Shown here: piece after piece, positions 12,011 to 21,941 of the stretch
Layout of the letters: the number at the start of each line of letters is the position of its first letter
Position numbering within the stretch: the first letter of the stretch is position 1
DNA from: Holtermannia corniformis
Taxonomy: Eukaryota > Basidiomycota > Tremellomycetes > Holtermanniales
NCBI GenBank assembly: GCA_001599935.1
Contig: BCIJ01000012.1
Span: forward strand, 39,500 to 103,499
Length of the DNA stretch: 64,000 nt
Direction of reading: 5' to 3'
Notes under the pieces: model-generated
What the model was told of the DNA's origin: nothing
Databases searched by the model: none
The model's input: the letters and a program-made list of their open reading frames with translations, nothing else
Translations under genes and position numbers: made by a program

Positions 12011-12283
12011 ATGTCCAAGTGCAGCAGGCCGAGCTGCGTCGGAACCAGTCGTGCACAAAGCCTGGAGACCCAGCGTCCCCGTCTGGAACAGCCGAGCGGC
12101 AGGCGTGTGGTCTCACTGTGCAACGACTGCGTTGGAATCTTTACCGTCCAATATGGATTTAATCCAGGCTTTGATCTCTGCAATGCCTCCAATGTCACTC
12201 ACAGACCCAACACCGCTCAAAGGGGTACCAAGCCTCCTTGTTACGCTTGCCCGCAGATTGTCCGACGCCTTCGCAAGCGCTGA
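12011..12283 (+). CDS. Possible small Cys-rich protein inside the family A array
   Basis: Open frame of 90 residues, intronless, on the same strand and in the same position series as family A. It has eight Cys with KCSRPSCVG near the start, LCNDC in the middle and PPCYAC near the end. It lacks the GDCxxCF and HGG signatures, so it is either a strongly diverged member or a chance ORF. The tail is basic. No clear TATA box. Confidence 0.4.
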   Translation: MSKCSRPSCVGTSRAQSLETQRPRLEQPSGRRVVSLCNDCVGIFTVQYGFNPGFDLCNASNVTHRPNTAQRGTKPPCYACPQIVRRLRKR

Positions 12284-12330
12284 TAACGCGGGTACACTGC
12301 TCGTCGTTGAGATGTAGCAGACTTCAAGCC

Positions 12331-12672
12331 ATGCCCCCAACGTGCAACAATTGTGCATCGACCCAATCGTCCGGCTCGCACCTGTGCGGGACGTGTTCCG
12401 CGCCTGTCAAGTGCACAGAGTGCCAGGAGTCTGTTCCGCGTGGCAACACCAGCAATGACGGAGATTGCCGTAAGTGCTTTGAAATCATTTACCGCGATTC
12501 CGCTTTTCCTTGCTCGCAATGCGAAACCAAGATCACCATGGCGCAGGGTGAGAAGTGCAGCCGGCATGGCGGCAAACCCAAGCTGTCGCTGCGGGCGTTC
12601 GAAGCCCTGTGGAAGGAGGAGCGATGGAAGCCAGACAGTGGGTCCGGTCAGACGCAGCCCGAGTCTTGCTAG
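12331..12672 (+). CDS. Small Cys-rich protein, family A, long form (copy 3)
   Basis: Single exon, 113 residues. Family signatures in order: CNNC, CGTC, CTEC, NDGDCRKCF, FPCSQC, ITMAQGEKCSRHGG and the RWKP tail. The insertion of KLSLRAFEALWKEE before RWKP matches the equivalent helix in copies 1 and 2 (MPGLWSKS, LETAWRGS), suggesting a C-terminal helix after the metal sites. No signal peptide and no TATA box seen. Confidence 0.85.
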   Translation: MPPTCNNCASTQSSGSHLCGTCSAPVKCTECQESVPRGNTSNDGDCRKCFEIIYRDSAFPCSQCETKITMAQGEKCSRHGGKPKLSLRAFEALWKEERWKPDSGSGQTQPESC

Positions 12673-12862
12673 CGCGAGGCAGGAACGTCGCTGCTGCAGA
12701 TGCAACCCATGGCCTATCTGAAGTGCCTTCGCGGTGGTGATACCTAGGCCACGTCTGCTTTGTATATCCGCGGTGAGGACAACGGTGAGCAGCCAAGCAC
12801 AACTCAGCAAATCAGGTCCAGAACAGAGGAGCGTTTCCTTTGCCACGAGTCATATCGCATAG

Positions 12863-12868
12863 TATAAG
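12863..12868 (+). promoter_or_regulatory. TATA box of family A copy 4
   Basis: TATAAG, 41 bp before the ATG at 12910. Confidence 0.45.
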
Positions 12869-12909
12869 ATGGGCACTGCCTCGCCACGACCGTCATCTGC
12901 ACCCACACC

Positions 12910-13155
12910 ATGTCTGCGCACTGCAGGGAGTGCGGAACGGAGACTTCCAAGTACGCGCTGACCAATGAGGGCGACTGCTACAAGTGTTTCACATACTTGC
13001 ACCAGCAGCGCGACTTTCCTTGCCAGGCTGCCAACTGCAGCGAGACAACGACGAGTGCCCAAGATGGCAGATGTTCAAACCATGGGGGCTGTCCGGTCTT
13101 GGAAAATGAGGAGGATCTCAACAAAAAGTACAACTCTATGCTTTGCTGTGGCTAG
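12910..13155 (+). CDS. Small Cys-rich protein, family A, short form (copy 4)
   Basis: Single exon, 81 residues. It lacks the first two CxxC pairs of the long form and begins directly with CREC. It then has NEGDCYKCF, DFPCQAANC, TTSAQDGRCSNHGG and a different tail ending NKKYNSMLCCG. So the core shared by all copies is CxEC, GDCxxCF, DFPC and AQ-C-HGG, and the RWKP helix is replaced. A close partner is copy 5. Confidence 0.85.
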   Translation: MSAHCRECGTETSKYALTNEGDCYKCFTYLHQQRDFPCQAANCSETTTSAQDGRCSNHGGCPVLENEEDLNKKYNSMLCCG

Positions 13156-13380
13156 CATCAAAGGGTCCCTGCGAATACCGCAAGGACTTGCACAGCAGTC
13201 ATGCATCGTCTTGTCGTCTTGAGCTGTGCACTGCCCGACTGCGAGATCGGACAATCATCTTGTCAATCTCCGAGTCTCAGCTGATTTCAAAGGTATCGAT
13301 CGGGTCGACGTCGTATGCGCCGCCCGAATCGGCGCCATATCGGCTAAAGTGCTACAAGGGTACGTTGGAGTATCCGAGGA

Positions 13381-13386
13381 TATAAT
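13381..13386 (+). promoter_or_regulatory. TATA box of family A copy 5
   Basis: TATAAT, 29 bp before the ATG at 13416. Confidence 0.5.
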
Positions 13387-13415
13387 ACGCCGCACGTATC
13401 TCGAGCCACTCCACA

Positions 13416-13673
13416 ATGTCGTCCGATGACTCGACCTGCCGCGAATGTCAAAAGCCATCGAGCCGCTTCGTGCGGACGACGGAAGGCGACTGTTTTACGT
13501 GTTTCCGCCTCATTCAGCAGAGCCGTGACTTTCCATGCAGTGCTGGGAATTGCTCAACCCTGACGACTTCGGCGCAGAACGAGCGGTGCGAGGCTCATGG
13601 CGGCACAGCGGTCCCGTCGGACGAAGAAATGATGAAGCTGTTCAACAGCATGCTGCCGTCCACAACCCACTGA
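13416..13673 (+). CDS. Small Cys-rich protein, family A, short form (copy 5)
   Basis: Single exon, 85 residues. It follows copy 4 closely: CRECQKPSSRF, TEGDCFTCF, DFPCSAGNCSTLTTSAQ, RCEAHGG, and a tail with MKLFNSML that aligns with NKKYNSML. Copies 4 and 5 are the most similar pair by eye, so this is probably the youngest duplication. The gene ends 26 bp from the convergent gluconokinase gene. Confidence 0.85.
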   Translation: MSSDDSTCRECQKPSSRFVRTTEGDCFTCFRLIQQSRDFPCSAGNCSTLTTSAQNERCEAHGGTAVPSDEEMMKLFNSMLPSTTH

Positions 13674-13699
13674 ATCCTGCAGAGAAAGGATGGACTCAT

Positions 13700-14698
13700 C
13701 TATGCATTGCGTTGTGATGCTCGGATCCCCAGCACGCCCCTCACGCCTTCGAGTGCGAGCGTGTCGACATCTTCCCGCGTGTTGTCAATGCTGACCGTCA
13801 CCACGCCGTCTTCTTCTCTCGGGTCTTCAAGCGTAGCCAGCTGCGAGTCGAGCATCTTGGCGCCCATAAAGTGGTTCTTCCGTGCTGCGATCCGACCCTC
13901 GAGCAGCTCGCGCTCGCCATGACAGTAGAGGAAGAGGGTTTGCAGGCGGGACGTGGCTGGCTTCGAGATCTCGTCGGGCAGCTCGGATGAGCGCAAGGGC
14001 TGAGGTGTCAGTTGATGCCGGTGCAGACTTGACGCACCAGATCATCCTCTGCTGGCGGCTGAGCTTGAACAACACCACGGAGGATATCGCGATACCAAGC
14101 CTTGAGAGCCGAGCACGCAATCACAACCGCTGGTCGGCCAAACACGGTCGAGACCTCGTTCTTCTCGTATTGCTCGTGGCAGACGCGTTCGGCTGTCGAG
14201 CGGATCAGTGCGAGCCACGGCAGGCGGTCGGCGTCGTTGAGTGGGTTCCCGGCTGACATTTTGGCAACGTTGGAAGCCGGGTGGAGATTGTCGGCATCGA
14301 TGAACGGGACTTGGAGTGATGTGGCGAGAGACTGCCCGATTGTCGACTTTCCGCTATGTGGCGTTAACCCGTACCTTCCGAGGAAGACGTTACCAACCAG
14401 GAAGCCACGCCCTGCGGTCGTGTGAGTCGCATGTTGCCGCATCCACCGCACTCACCATGACGACGATCAATACGGGCCGTGGGCTGTCCTCTGGCACGGT
14501 CAGTTCCTCCTCCTCGGCATCCAGCTTGTCCTCTTCCTGTTCGAGAGCGGCAGCACGGGCCTCATCCGCGCCTGTTGCGTAGCGCTCGCCCTCGGGCAGC
14601 GCATGGAACGCCGAGGACGGGTGGAAGAGCACGCCGAGTGTCGCGGCGGTGAATAGGACCGTTCCGAACAGGCTCAAGTGAACGTCGTGCGATGCCAT
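13700..14698 (-). CDS. Gluconokinase with N-terminal hydrophobic segment
   Basis: Four exons on the minus strand: 14456-14698, 14398-14411, 14038-14353, 13700-13999; 290 residues. It phosphorylates gluconate to 6-phosphogluconate for the pentose phosphate pathway. The P-loop GVASCGKST is assembled from a 14-nt micro-exon plus the next exon. GntK-type motifs follow: DADNLHP, NVAKMSAGNPLNDADRLPWL, ACSALKAWYRDILR, and ARKNHFMGAKMLDSQLATLEDP. An unusual extension of about 75 residues precedes the P-loop: a hydrophobic helix (LFGTVLFTAATLGVLF) and a Glu/Asp-rich linker. The extension suggests membrane anchoring; that is inference. Confidence 0.92.
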
Positions 14699-14918
14699 GC
14701 TGGTTGTTGGAAGCGAAGCGCTGAATCGTCAAGCTCGTTGGAAGTCTTGGGGAGGAAGAGGACGATCCCGGAAGCCGGCCCGGCGTCATGTGTGGCGCTT
14801 GCTAGAGGCGTGCTACACATCGTAGCAATTTGTGCTAGAACATTTAGCAAACGCAATAGGAGAACCGTCAGGACCATACCTGTTGATCTCACCATCTGCA
14901 AGCTCTACGCACCTCGGA

Positions 14919-16058
14919 ATGGCCATCAAACGCCCCATCTCACCCTCGGCAAGCACTTCTGTAAAGGACGCAAAAGCCGCCAAGCCGTCGTTCGCGCCTG
15001 ATCAAGGCAAAGAGTGGCTGCTGGCGGAACTCGATACGCTCGAGCAGAGCTACAAGGCGGCTCTGTACCATGTCGGGATGATCATGCGGTTCCATGCAGA
15101 TGTCAGGAGGGTGTGAGTACTCTCGGTCACGCAGAAAGGAGCTGATCGAGCAGCGGGTCGCACGTCCGTAACGCACCATCGCACCTCGTCGTCGGCTTGG
15201 CGAGGGAGACGGACCGGTGGGAGAATGCAAAGCGTAGGGTCGACTACTATCTTGTAGGTCAATCGAGTCGAGGGTCGTGGGCTGACGAGTCAGCGCAAAA
15301 CGTACCGGCTGACATCCAACTCGGTCGCTCCCTCGCCCGAACTCTCGCACCAACCGCTCGAGGACGACGAGACAGTTCTTGCCTCCGTTCCTGCACCTCC
15401 TCCCTCGGCTCTATCCAACCCACTCCTCGCAGCACATCTCAAGCTGCCGACAGGTCAAGCATCGCCCGTCCCACTTGCTACCGCCAAGTTTGACAGCACG
15501 GCCGCACCAACTCTGAACGAGGCAACATTCTTCGACCAGACCACTACCAATCCAGAACTGCTTGCGTCCTACCCTGCGCCGGTGCAAGAACAACTGAACC
15601 TGAACCAGCTCCATCCCTTCATCTCGACGGACCAAACGAGGCAGACGGAAGAGTTTCCCGACATGTCCGAGATGGACTTTACCAACCTCGACATGTCGGC
15701 GCTCGAGGGGCTCTTTCCGGGTGGTGGAGACGCCGAGCAGCAGACGGTCACAGAGCAGGCACCGCTACCGAGAGCAGACCTCGACCAGCTACAGGCGTTT
15801 TTGAACCAATCGACGGCACCTCGTGCTGCACCGACCCCTGCACCACAGCCCCAGACCCAACCACAGCGACCACCACCGCCCACCCAGCAGTACCTCGACT
15901 CGACGTTTGCCGCGCCAAGCAATCCGCCGGCACCGCCGGCTCCCCCTTCCGACGCGCTGACAGGGCTCGGACTCGAGATCCCCTCAAACGGAGCCAACGA
16001 CGGGTTGCAGCTTGGTCCAGAGGAGCTCGAGATGCTTTTGGCAGGCTGGCAAGAATGA
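14919..16058 (+). CDS. Unidentified acidic Gln/Pro-rich protein
   Basis: Exons 14919-15112, 15154-15253 and 15294-16058; 352 residues. The first 110 residues are helical (ELDTLEQSYKAALYHVGMIMRFHADVRR and LARETDRWENAKRRVDYYL). The rest is disordered: acidic hydrophobic patches (MSEMDFTNLDMSALEGLF) and long Pro/Gln runs, ending in LGPEELEMLLAGW. A helical N-terminus plus acidic activation-like patches would fit a transcription regulator or Mediator-type subunit. I recognise no domain, so this is speculation. Confidence 0.7.
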
Positions 16059-16075
16059 CGCAAACAGATGCATCC

Positions 16076-16315
16076 CTACACACTCGACATTGTATTCCCC
16101 GCGCGTATCGCAATCGCTTTCTCGAGTTCTTTCTCGATCTCCGGCTCAGTCTTCTTTCCGAGCTCTCCGCGCTCATGAGCGGCTTCAAGCTCGGCACGGG
16201 TCCACTTGGTGATCAATTCATTGCACATTGTAACAGTGAGGTGGTTTCCATTGGGTTTGAAGCGCCTTTGCATGCGTTCGACATACTGCGTGACAGTCTC
16301 CGATATGTCTGACAT
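16076..16315 (-). CDS. Small intronless protein, possibly distant family B
   Basis: 79 residues, charged and helical, no signal peptide. The segment ERGELGKKTEPEIEKELEKAI faintly resembles the GKT-x-E-I core of family B at 34-37 kb. It converges on the preceding gene with a 17-bp gap. Confidence 0.5.
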   Translation of the reverse strand: MSDISETVTQYVERMQRRFKPNGNHLTVTMCNELITKWTRAELEAAHERGELGKKTEPEIEKELEKAIAIRAGNTMSSV

Positions 16316-16595
16316 GGGCGACTGTCAGTGAGCAGCAGAGACTATAAAAGTGGGCATGCGCTGATCTCGCTGTTTACAGGCGCGCGACCAGTCGAGCGAC
16401 GCGTGTGCCTTCTGCGCAGCTGACACCCTTTGTGCTCGATCAAGGAGCATGCGCTCATCTCGCTCTCAATTTGTCGAGAGAAGGCTTGGCCTTCTGCGCA
16501 GTCCGTCCTTTCGTATCCAGGATAGAGCTGAAAACACCAGGACCGCGTTATCATTCACTTTATGTACAACCTTTGCCACCTTTCGCGACGGGAGC

Positions 16596-18461
16596 TCAAG
16601 TTAACAGCGCCTCGAGCTGACGCTGTTCCGCCGCGACCAAGTCGGGTGCCACCTCGGCGGATTCCAGATCAACGACCTGCAACGGCAAGTCGGGGCCAGG
16701 ACTACAGATATTCCTCATTGCGACGTCGCGCTGGATGACGCCGATAGCATGCAAAGCGGCAAACGCTTGGCGGATCAAGTCCCTACCACGTTAATGGCTC
16801 ATCAATATCCTCAGTACCTACCTTTGCGCCGGACGCAAGTAGGGCCAATCCCAACCCAGAGCCTCCAGACTGGATCCCGCATCCGACTGGACGATGATGG
16901 CGGCATCCTTGCCGATACCGAACCCGAGGAGCCGAGGGACCGCGCGGCCTTGCAGCGGGGCGAGAGGTCCCTGAAGAATGTCGATCTCGCTCTGAACATG
17001 CTCCCGCCACTCGGGACCGTATTCGTCGGTGCGGGAGCCGGTACCAGGACAGGCAACTTTGATGACGCATGGGGTGCTCTTGCCCTCTACGACGAGCTGG
17101 GCACCGTAGCAGTCATACAGATGGCCGGACGCAATGTGGTACTTGACGAGAATATCGTCGTGGCTGATGGCAGAGTTGCCGATGGCTTCAATGCTGACGT
17201 CGGCCAAGCGCTCTCGTTCTAACGCGGTGAGGGCCGATTGTGAGCTGAGCAGTTTGGGTGCCGACGCACGACCGTCGAGAAACTAGTGTTGGTTAGCTCA
17301 AGCAACGACGGGACGACGTACTGGACCAAAGAGCTTGGCGTCGTCTGCCGAGTGTACTGCGGAAACGGTCGCAGCGCCGGCAGCGCCAACCTCGGCTGCA
17401 GCAGTTGATGCTGGCCGCTCCAGGACTGCGGGGTCGGCGCGCGCACGCTTGTTCGAGTACATCTCGTGCCGCCGGAACCCGCGCGCGAAGAGGACTTGGC
17501 TTGGGTCGACGGGGGGCTCGACAGCCAGTGCGACCAGCACAGCAAGTGGTGCTGGGCTGGGCCCGTAGCCTGGACGCGGCGGGTATGCCGCCGAGTCGCG
17601 ACGAAAGAGGCGCGAGACGGCAATGCGGTCAATGGCGACGAGCTTGAAGAGCACATAGTCGTCATAGTCGGTCAGGAGAGCGTAACGCGCGCGGTAGACG
17701 TGCAATTTCTCGACCACCTGCAAGAGTCAGCCTATCGTCGTGAGATCACAGCAACGCACCTGCACCAGCAGGCTCTGGACGTCTGCAGCGAGCTCTACAT
17801 TGTGAACCCTGACCGCACCGGCCTGAACCTCGACCGTGAAGGATGCCGAGTGAACCGAGCCAAAGAGCTTGGCGAGGATGGCGTCAAAGCGACCTTGCAC
17901 TTTGACGACCTTTTGGACCTCGACGATTGCGTTGATCTGCGGCACGAGAGCCGACGGCATGGTCATAAAGTCGCTCGAGGCTGAGCCCTTTTCTACCGCT
18001 GGCGCCCATTGGACCCGAGGCGATGACGGCTCGTTGAAATGGGTAGATTCCGAGATGAATACATTGGCGAGGGTGAACAGTGATACTTGCATGAGAGCGC
18101 AAAGGGCTTTTGCGTGCGGGATGGCGGTATATCTCGCGATCTCATGCAAGGCAGCTGACATGGCCGTCCACTTTGCACTTTGTACGACGTCGTGGTCCAA
18201 GGCGGTATCCAGCTGCGCGAGCAGCTCTTGCAGCATGGTCTCGTCGCCGACAAACGTGATGCGGTGCTCAGGTATGTGCTGAAACATGCGAACGACAGTC
18301 TGGCTCGGTCGCCATTGACTGATAGTGGCTTCCGGGACGACAAGGTCATTGGCAAAAGACATGTCAGTGGGCGTGCGATCAACGGCCGGCGGGATGTGCT
18401 TGAAGAGCGCTTCAGCCATCTTGCCCGGCGGCACTGACGATGATCCCCCGTCGTTGGACAT
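16596..18461 (-). CDS. Kinase-like protein with unknown N-terminal domain
   Basis: Minus-strand exons 17760-18461, 17322-17717, 16822-17282 and 16596-16782; 581 residues, phases agree. The C-terminal 200 residues look like a protein-kinase-like fold: a Lys in PCVIKVA, a helix Glu after it, an IQRDVAMRN catalytic loop (Asp and Asn kept) and VVDLES in place of DFG (Asp kept). This resembles the fungal kinase-like families with HGDVALRN-type loops, such as FunK1-like proteins. The N-terminal 370 residues are unidentified; the segment ARYALLTDYDDYVLFKL resembles the part often seen before such kinases. Catalytic activity is possible but unproven. Confidence 0.7.
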
Positions 18462-18485
18462 GGTGGTTGATGATGGTATCCAGTG

Positions 18486-18742
18486 CAGATGCGAATCGGC
18501 ATCGTCTCTTCAGGTATGTACAACTTGGTGACCGTCACCAAACTCGGAATCCAAGCCGCCAGAAACTCCTCCAGTACTACGTTTGTGCGCAACAGCACCT
18601 GTTCCCAATCCACAATCTGCAGAGCCAAGCCTTCGCCCGGATCGCATACGTTGCGAAAGGCGTTTCGAACGCGAGTCCTGCTCATCAGCTCGCTGCATTG
18701 CCTGATTGACTGTAGAATTGTGGGCAAAGTGACTCGTAGCAT
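18486..18742 (-). pseudogene. Remnant of a kinase-like paralogue
   Basis: The minus strand here reads RNAFRNVCDPGEGLALQIVDWEQ, which aligns with RDVAMRNICSPGPDLPLQVVDLES of the gene directly downstream. Only the end of the kinase-like domain is left. The catalytic Asp of RDVAMRN is missing (RNAFRN). It lies head to tail with its intact relative and against the 3' end of CBP80. Confidence 0.6.
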
Positions 18743-18749
18743 CCCTCCG

Positions 18750-21689
18750 CTAACCGCCTGCGACGACTGCCCACACAGCTCTGACGAGCGCCTCTGCGCG
18801 CGCGTTGGCATCGTCCTCGCCCGACGGCACGGGTACAGCCGCAAACACCTCGCTGTCAATCGTCGCCACGAGCGGGGTGAGATGGCGTTGGTACTGCCTC
18901 GTCAGCTCGTGCCACCGCAACTGAATTCACTCACATTGCGGACAAACTCGCGGTACCAGCCCCAGCGCGCTCTCACAGGCCACTGACCGTCTTCACCGCT
19001 CTCGACGAGGGTCAGGACGGCGCTCAGGCCTTGCGCTTCCCCGCTGAAACACCATGGCAGCAGCTCGGCCGCGAAAGCCTTGGCCACAGCGACGAGCACG
19101 GCGTCTTGCTGCTCAATCAACTCGGCAAGCGTCTCCTGCGCTTCGAGCGCTGCGGGAGATTGCTGGATTGGCGCAGGCTCGGCATCGACGTCCATGCCCA
19201 TTGCGCCGCCGTCGTCGAGCTGCTCGGCGGCCTTGCGTGCGCGCGCTTTATCGTCTTCGGCTTCGAGTTCGGCCAGCCTGCGGCGCGCACCGGCGACGCG
19301 ACCAATGACTTTATCCAGTCCCATGCGGAGCATTTCCCACGCATGGAAATCGGTCCAGGCATCAGGCGCATCCGCCATGGCGTCAGTGGGGACGAGGTCA
19401 AACACGTAGTGGACGACATCGAGGCCTTCGGCGACGCCGTATTGCAGGTACTTGTCGATCACGACGACGCGCATCTGCGCGCTCTCGGACCAGTAGGACG
19501 ATACGGCGTTGAGGAGCACGCGGCGGTCGGCTTCCGACTGGGTCAGGTTGCGCAGCAGGGGCAGGTAGCGTTCGGTCGCGTTGAGAAAGTGGGAGAATGA
19601 GCGCGAGCCCAGGTGGAGCAGCGTCTCAAACGCCAGCAGCCGGATCTCGGTCGAGACCGCGTCACCGCCCGACAGCGTCTTGAGGTGGGTAATGACCTCG
19701 TCCGCCGGGGTCTTTTGCCGCAGCAAAGTGTGCAGCTGCTTTGCTTCGGCGTGCAGTGCGTGGCCGTCCGACTCGTAGCTCCAGCTCGGCTCGGGCGGCT
19801 GGTCCGAGATCACCTCGATGCCCTTTTCAAGCATGGGATCCGGCAGCGTCTGCATGATGCGGTCGTGGTACGCGAGCCGGATCTCGAGCTCGACGACGCG
19901 GCGGATGAACGCGCGTTTTGGGTGGGACGAAGGCAGCGCGAGGTCCGGGATCCTAGTACGTTAGCTCGAAACCAACAAGGCCACGCACCATTCCTTCCAC
20001 ATCCACTGAAAGCCGAAATTACTCAGATGGACACTGAACCAGTCTGCGGCCCTGCGCGCGACTTCGAGATCGAGCCCGTCGCTTCCAAGCATGGTGAACA
20101 GCTTGCGGACCGCTCTCCCGACGGGCGGGGCGACGGTACTCGGGCTCAGCTTGCAGAGCTCGGTCAGTACGGCCGTGTAGTAGATTGCCTTGTGGGCTGA
20201 AGCGGGCAGGGCAAACATGCAGTTGAGAATGGTCGAGACGATAAGCGATTCGAGCGAGAGCGTCGTCTTTGCCTCTGGCGCGGCGACCGTCGCGCTCGGA
20301 GGCGGCTTGAACACGCCGGGTTCGAGAAAGGATGGGAGCAGCAGCAACAGCCGGGCACACTCTTTCCGGTTGATCTCGTATAGCTGCAGCATGTCGACCA
20401 GGGTCGAGCGCAGGAGCCAGCCCGCTGGCGTGTCGATCGGGAGCACGATTTCGTCTGCGAAAAACTTGACGAGACCGCACCGGCCCTCGCCGTCGGTCAC
20501 GCCTGAATCGTCTGATGCTTCCGGTGGGATCCGGAGATCGCTCGGGAGTGGGAACGGCTCGGCGGCTGTCTCGGTCGGTTTCAGAGGGAACAGGGTGTGA
20601 AAGACGGGGAGGAACGCAGGTGGGGTGTATTGGTTTGCGCGCAGGTCTTGCAGTGCCGTCAAGAGGTGGTTCAGGTTCTGATGGTCAGCACAGGTCACGA
20701 CCAAGTGCACACTCACGTCTTTGACTTGAGGCGCGGGCTCGCTCGTCGGCGTAAACGGAGTCAGGGCGCTGTGCAACGCTTTTTCAGAGTCGGAGCGGCG
20801 GCCGGTGATATACGTCTCGATGGTCGCCACGACCGCATCGACCTCTTCGGGCGCGGCAGTGTACAAAGCATCACCGGCACGAAGCAGACCTTCGGCGACG
20901 GCACGGACGACTCGCTCTGCGCGCTCGCCACCGCCGCCCATCTCGTCGAGGATGGAGAGGAAGGAGCGGTAGAGGTCGAGCAGCGCTTGTGGTGCCACGA
21001 GGCCGGTCGGAACGAGCAGTGCGAGGAATTGCAGCTGCGACGTTAGCAAGGGTGTTAGATGTGACAGCGACCTACCCCCATCCTGAATTTGAGCCATACG
21101 CGGTTGTCGAGCCAATAGCGCATTCCGCGGGTCAGGTCGTCAAGGATGTCTCGACTGATCTCGGGTGCTGGTGCGGGTGCTGGTGCCGCTTCATCCTCTG
21201 CCGCAGCCTCGGTCTTGACTATTTCTGGTGACCGCGACAGGACTAGGACAAGGGCAGCATACAGAGGCAGCTTGTACGGCTGCTGTGTGATCCTGCGATT
21301 GTCAGCCTCGCCTGCAGTCCTCGCTCTACTCACCCAATCCTCAACCCATGCAGAATCCCCTCCTTGCCTTCCGCATACTGTTTCCTCAACGCCCGCGCGA
21401 GACCCGGCAAGTCTTCTTTGACGTCGAAATCCTCCAGGCTGTCAGCCCGGCTCCTCGGTCGTCCACCTACACACATTGTGATCGCCAAACTCGACGACCA
21501 TCTTCTTGAGTCTGTTTGGGAGCGGATCTGGCGGCGGCGCCCTGCGTTCATCATGCCTTGGCGGGAAGCGACCGCGGCCCCGGTGAAAGTCGTCTGCAGG
21601 TTGTCAGCTCTGCATGGATTGACCGGACTGACCTCTTCGACCGTGCCCACCTCTTCCACCGCCGCCGCCGCCGCCTCCCGCACTGCCAT
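18750..21689 (-). CDS. Nuclear cap-binding protein large subunit (CBP80)
   Basis: Multi-exon minus-strand gene from ATG at 21689 to TAG at 18750. CBP80 with CBP20 binds the m7G cap of nascent transcripts and serves splicing, export and decay. The N-terminus has LPNRLKKMVVEFGDHN then a helical repeat region (QPYKLPLYAALVLVL, RYWLDNRVWLKFRMG), fitting the first MIF4G domain. The middle exon has FFADEIVLPIDTPAGWLLRSTLVDMLQLYEINRKECA, and then KRAFIRRVVELEIRLAYHDRIMQTLP, both CBP80-like. The C-terminal helices run to FVRNYQRHLTPLVATI. Overall length and order match the family. The first intron starts GTCAGT. Confidence 0.85.
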
Positions 21690-21941
21690 TATACCCTCCT
21701 GAGCCTCTGTAGCTCATCTCGAGTTGCAATCAACGCGTTCAACGTCGAGAACAGGTTGGGTTACGAGTTTGCTACGGTGACGGCGCGCCTACTGGCGGCG
21801 CTGCGGGCCTAGCGAATATCCTGGCTGGTGGTTCTTTTCTTTTTCCCGATTTCCTCCCACGCCTAGTTTCCATCCCGCAAGCCTATTACCCGCCCTGCCA
21901 CGCCCTTGACTGCCTGCTGCTGTCCGCTTGCTCTGTATACA

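Noticed and set aside
10798..13673. Family A as secreted small Cys-rich effectors
   Set aside because: All five start with a polar, Cys-containing N-terminus and have no hydrophobic signal segment, so classical secretion is unlikely.
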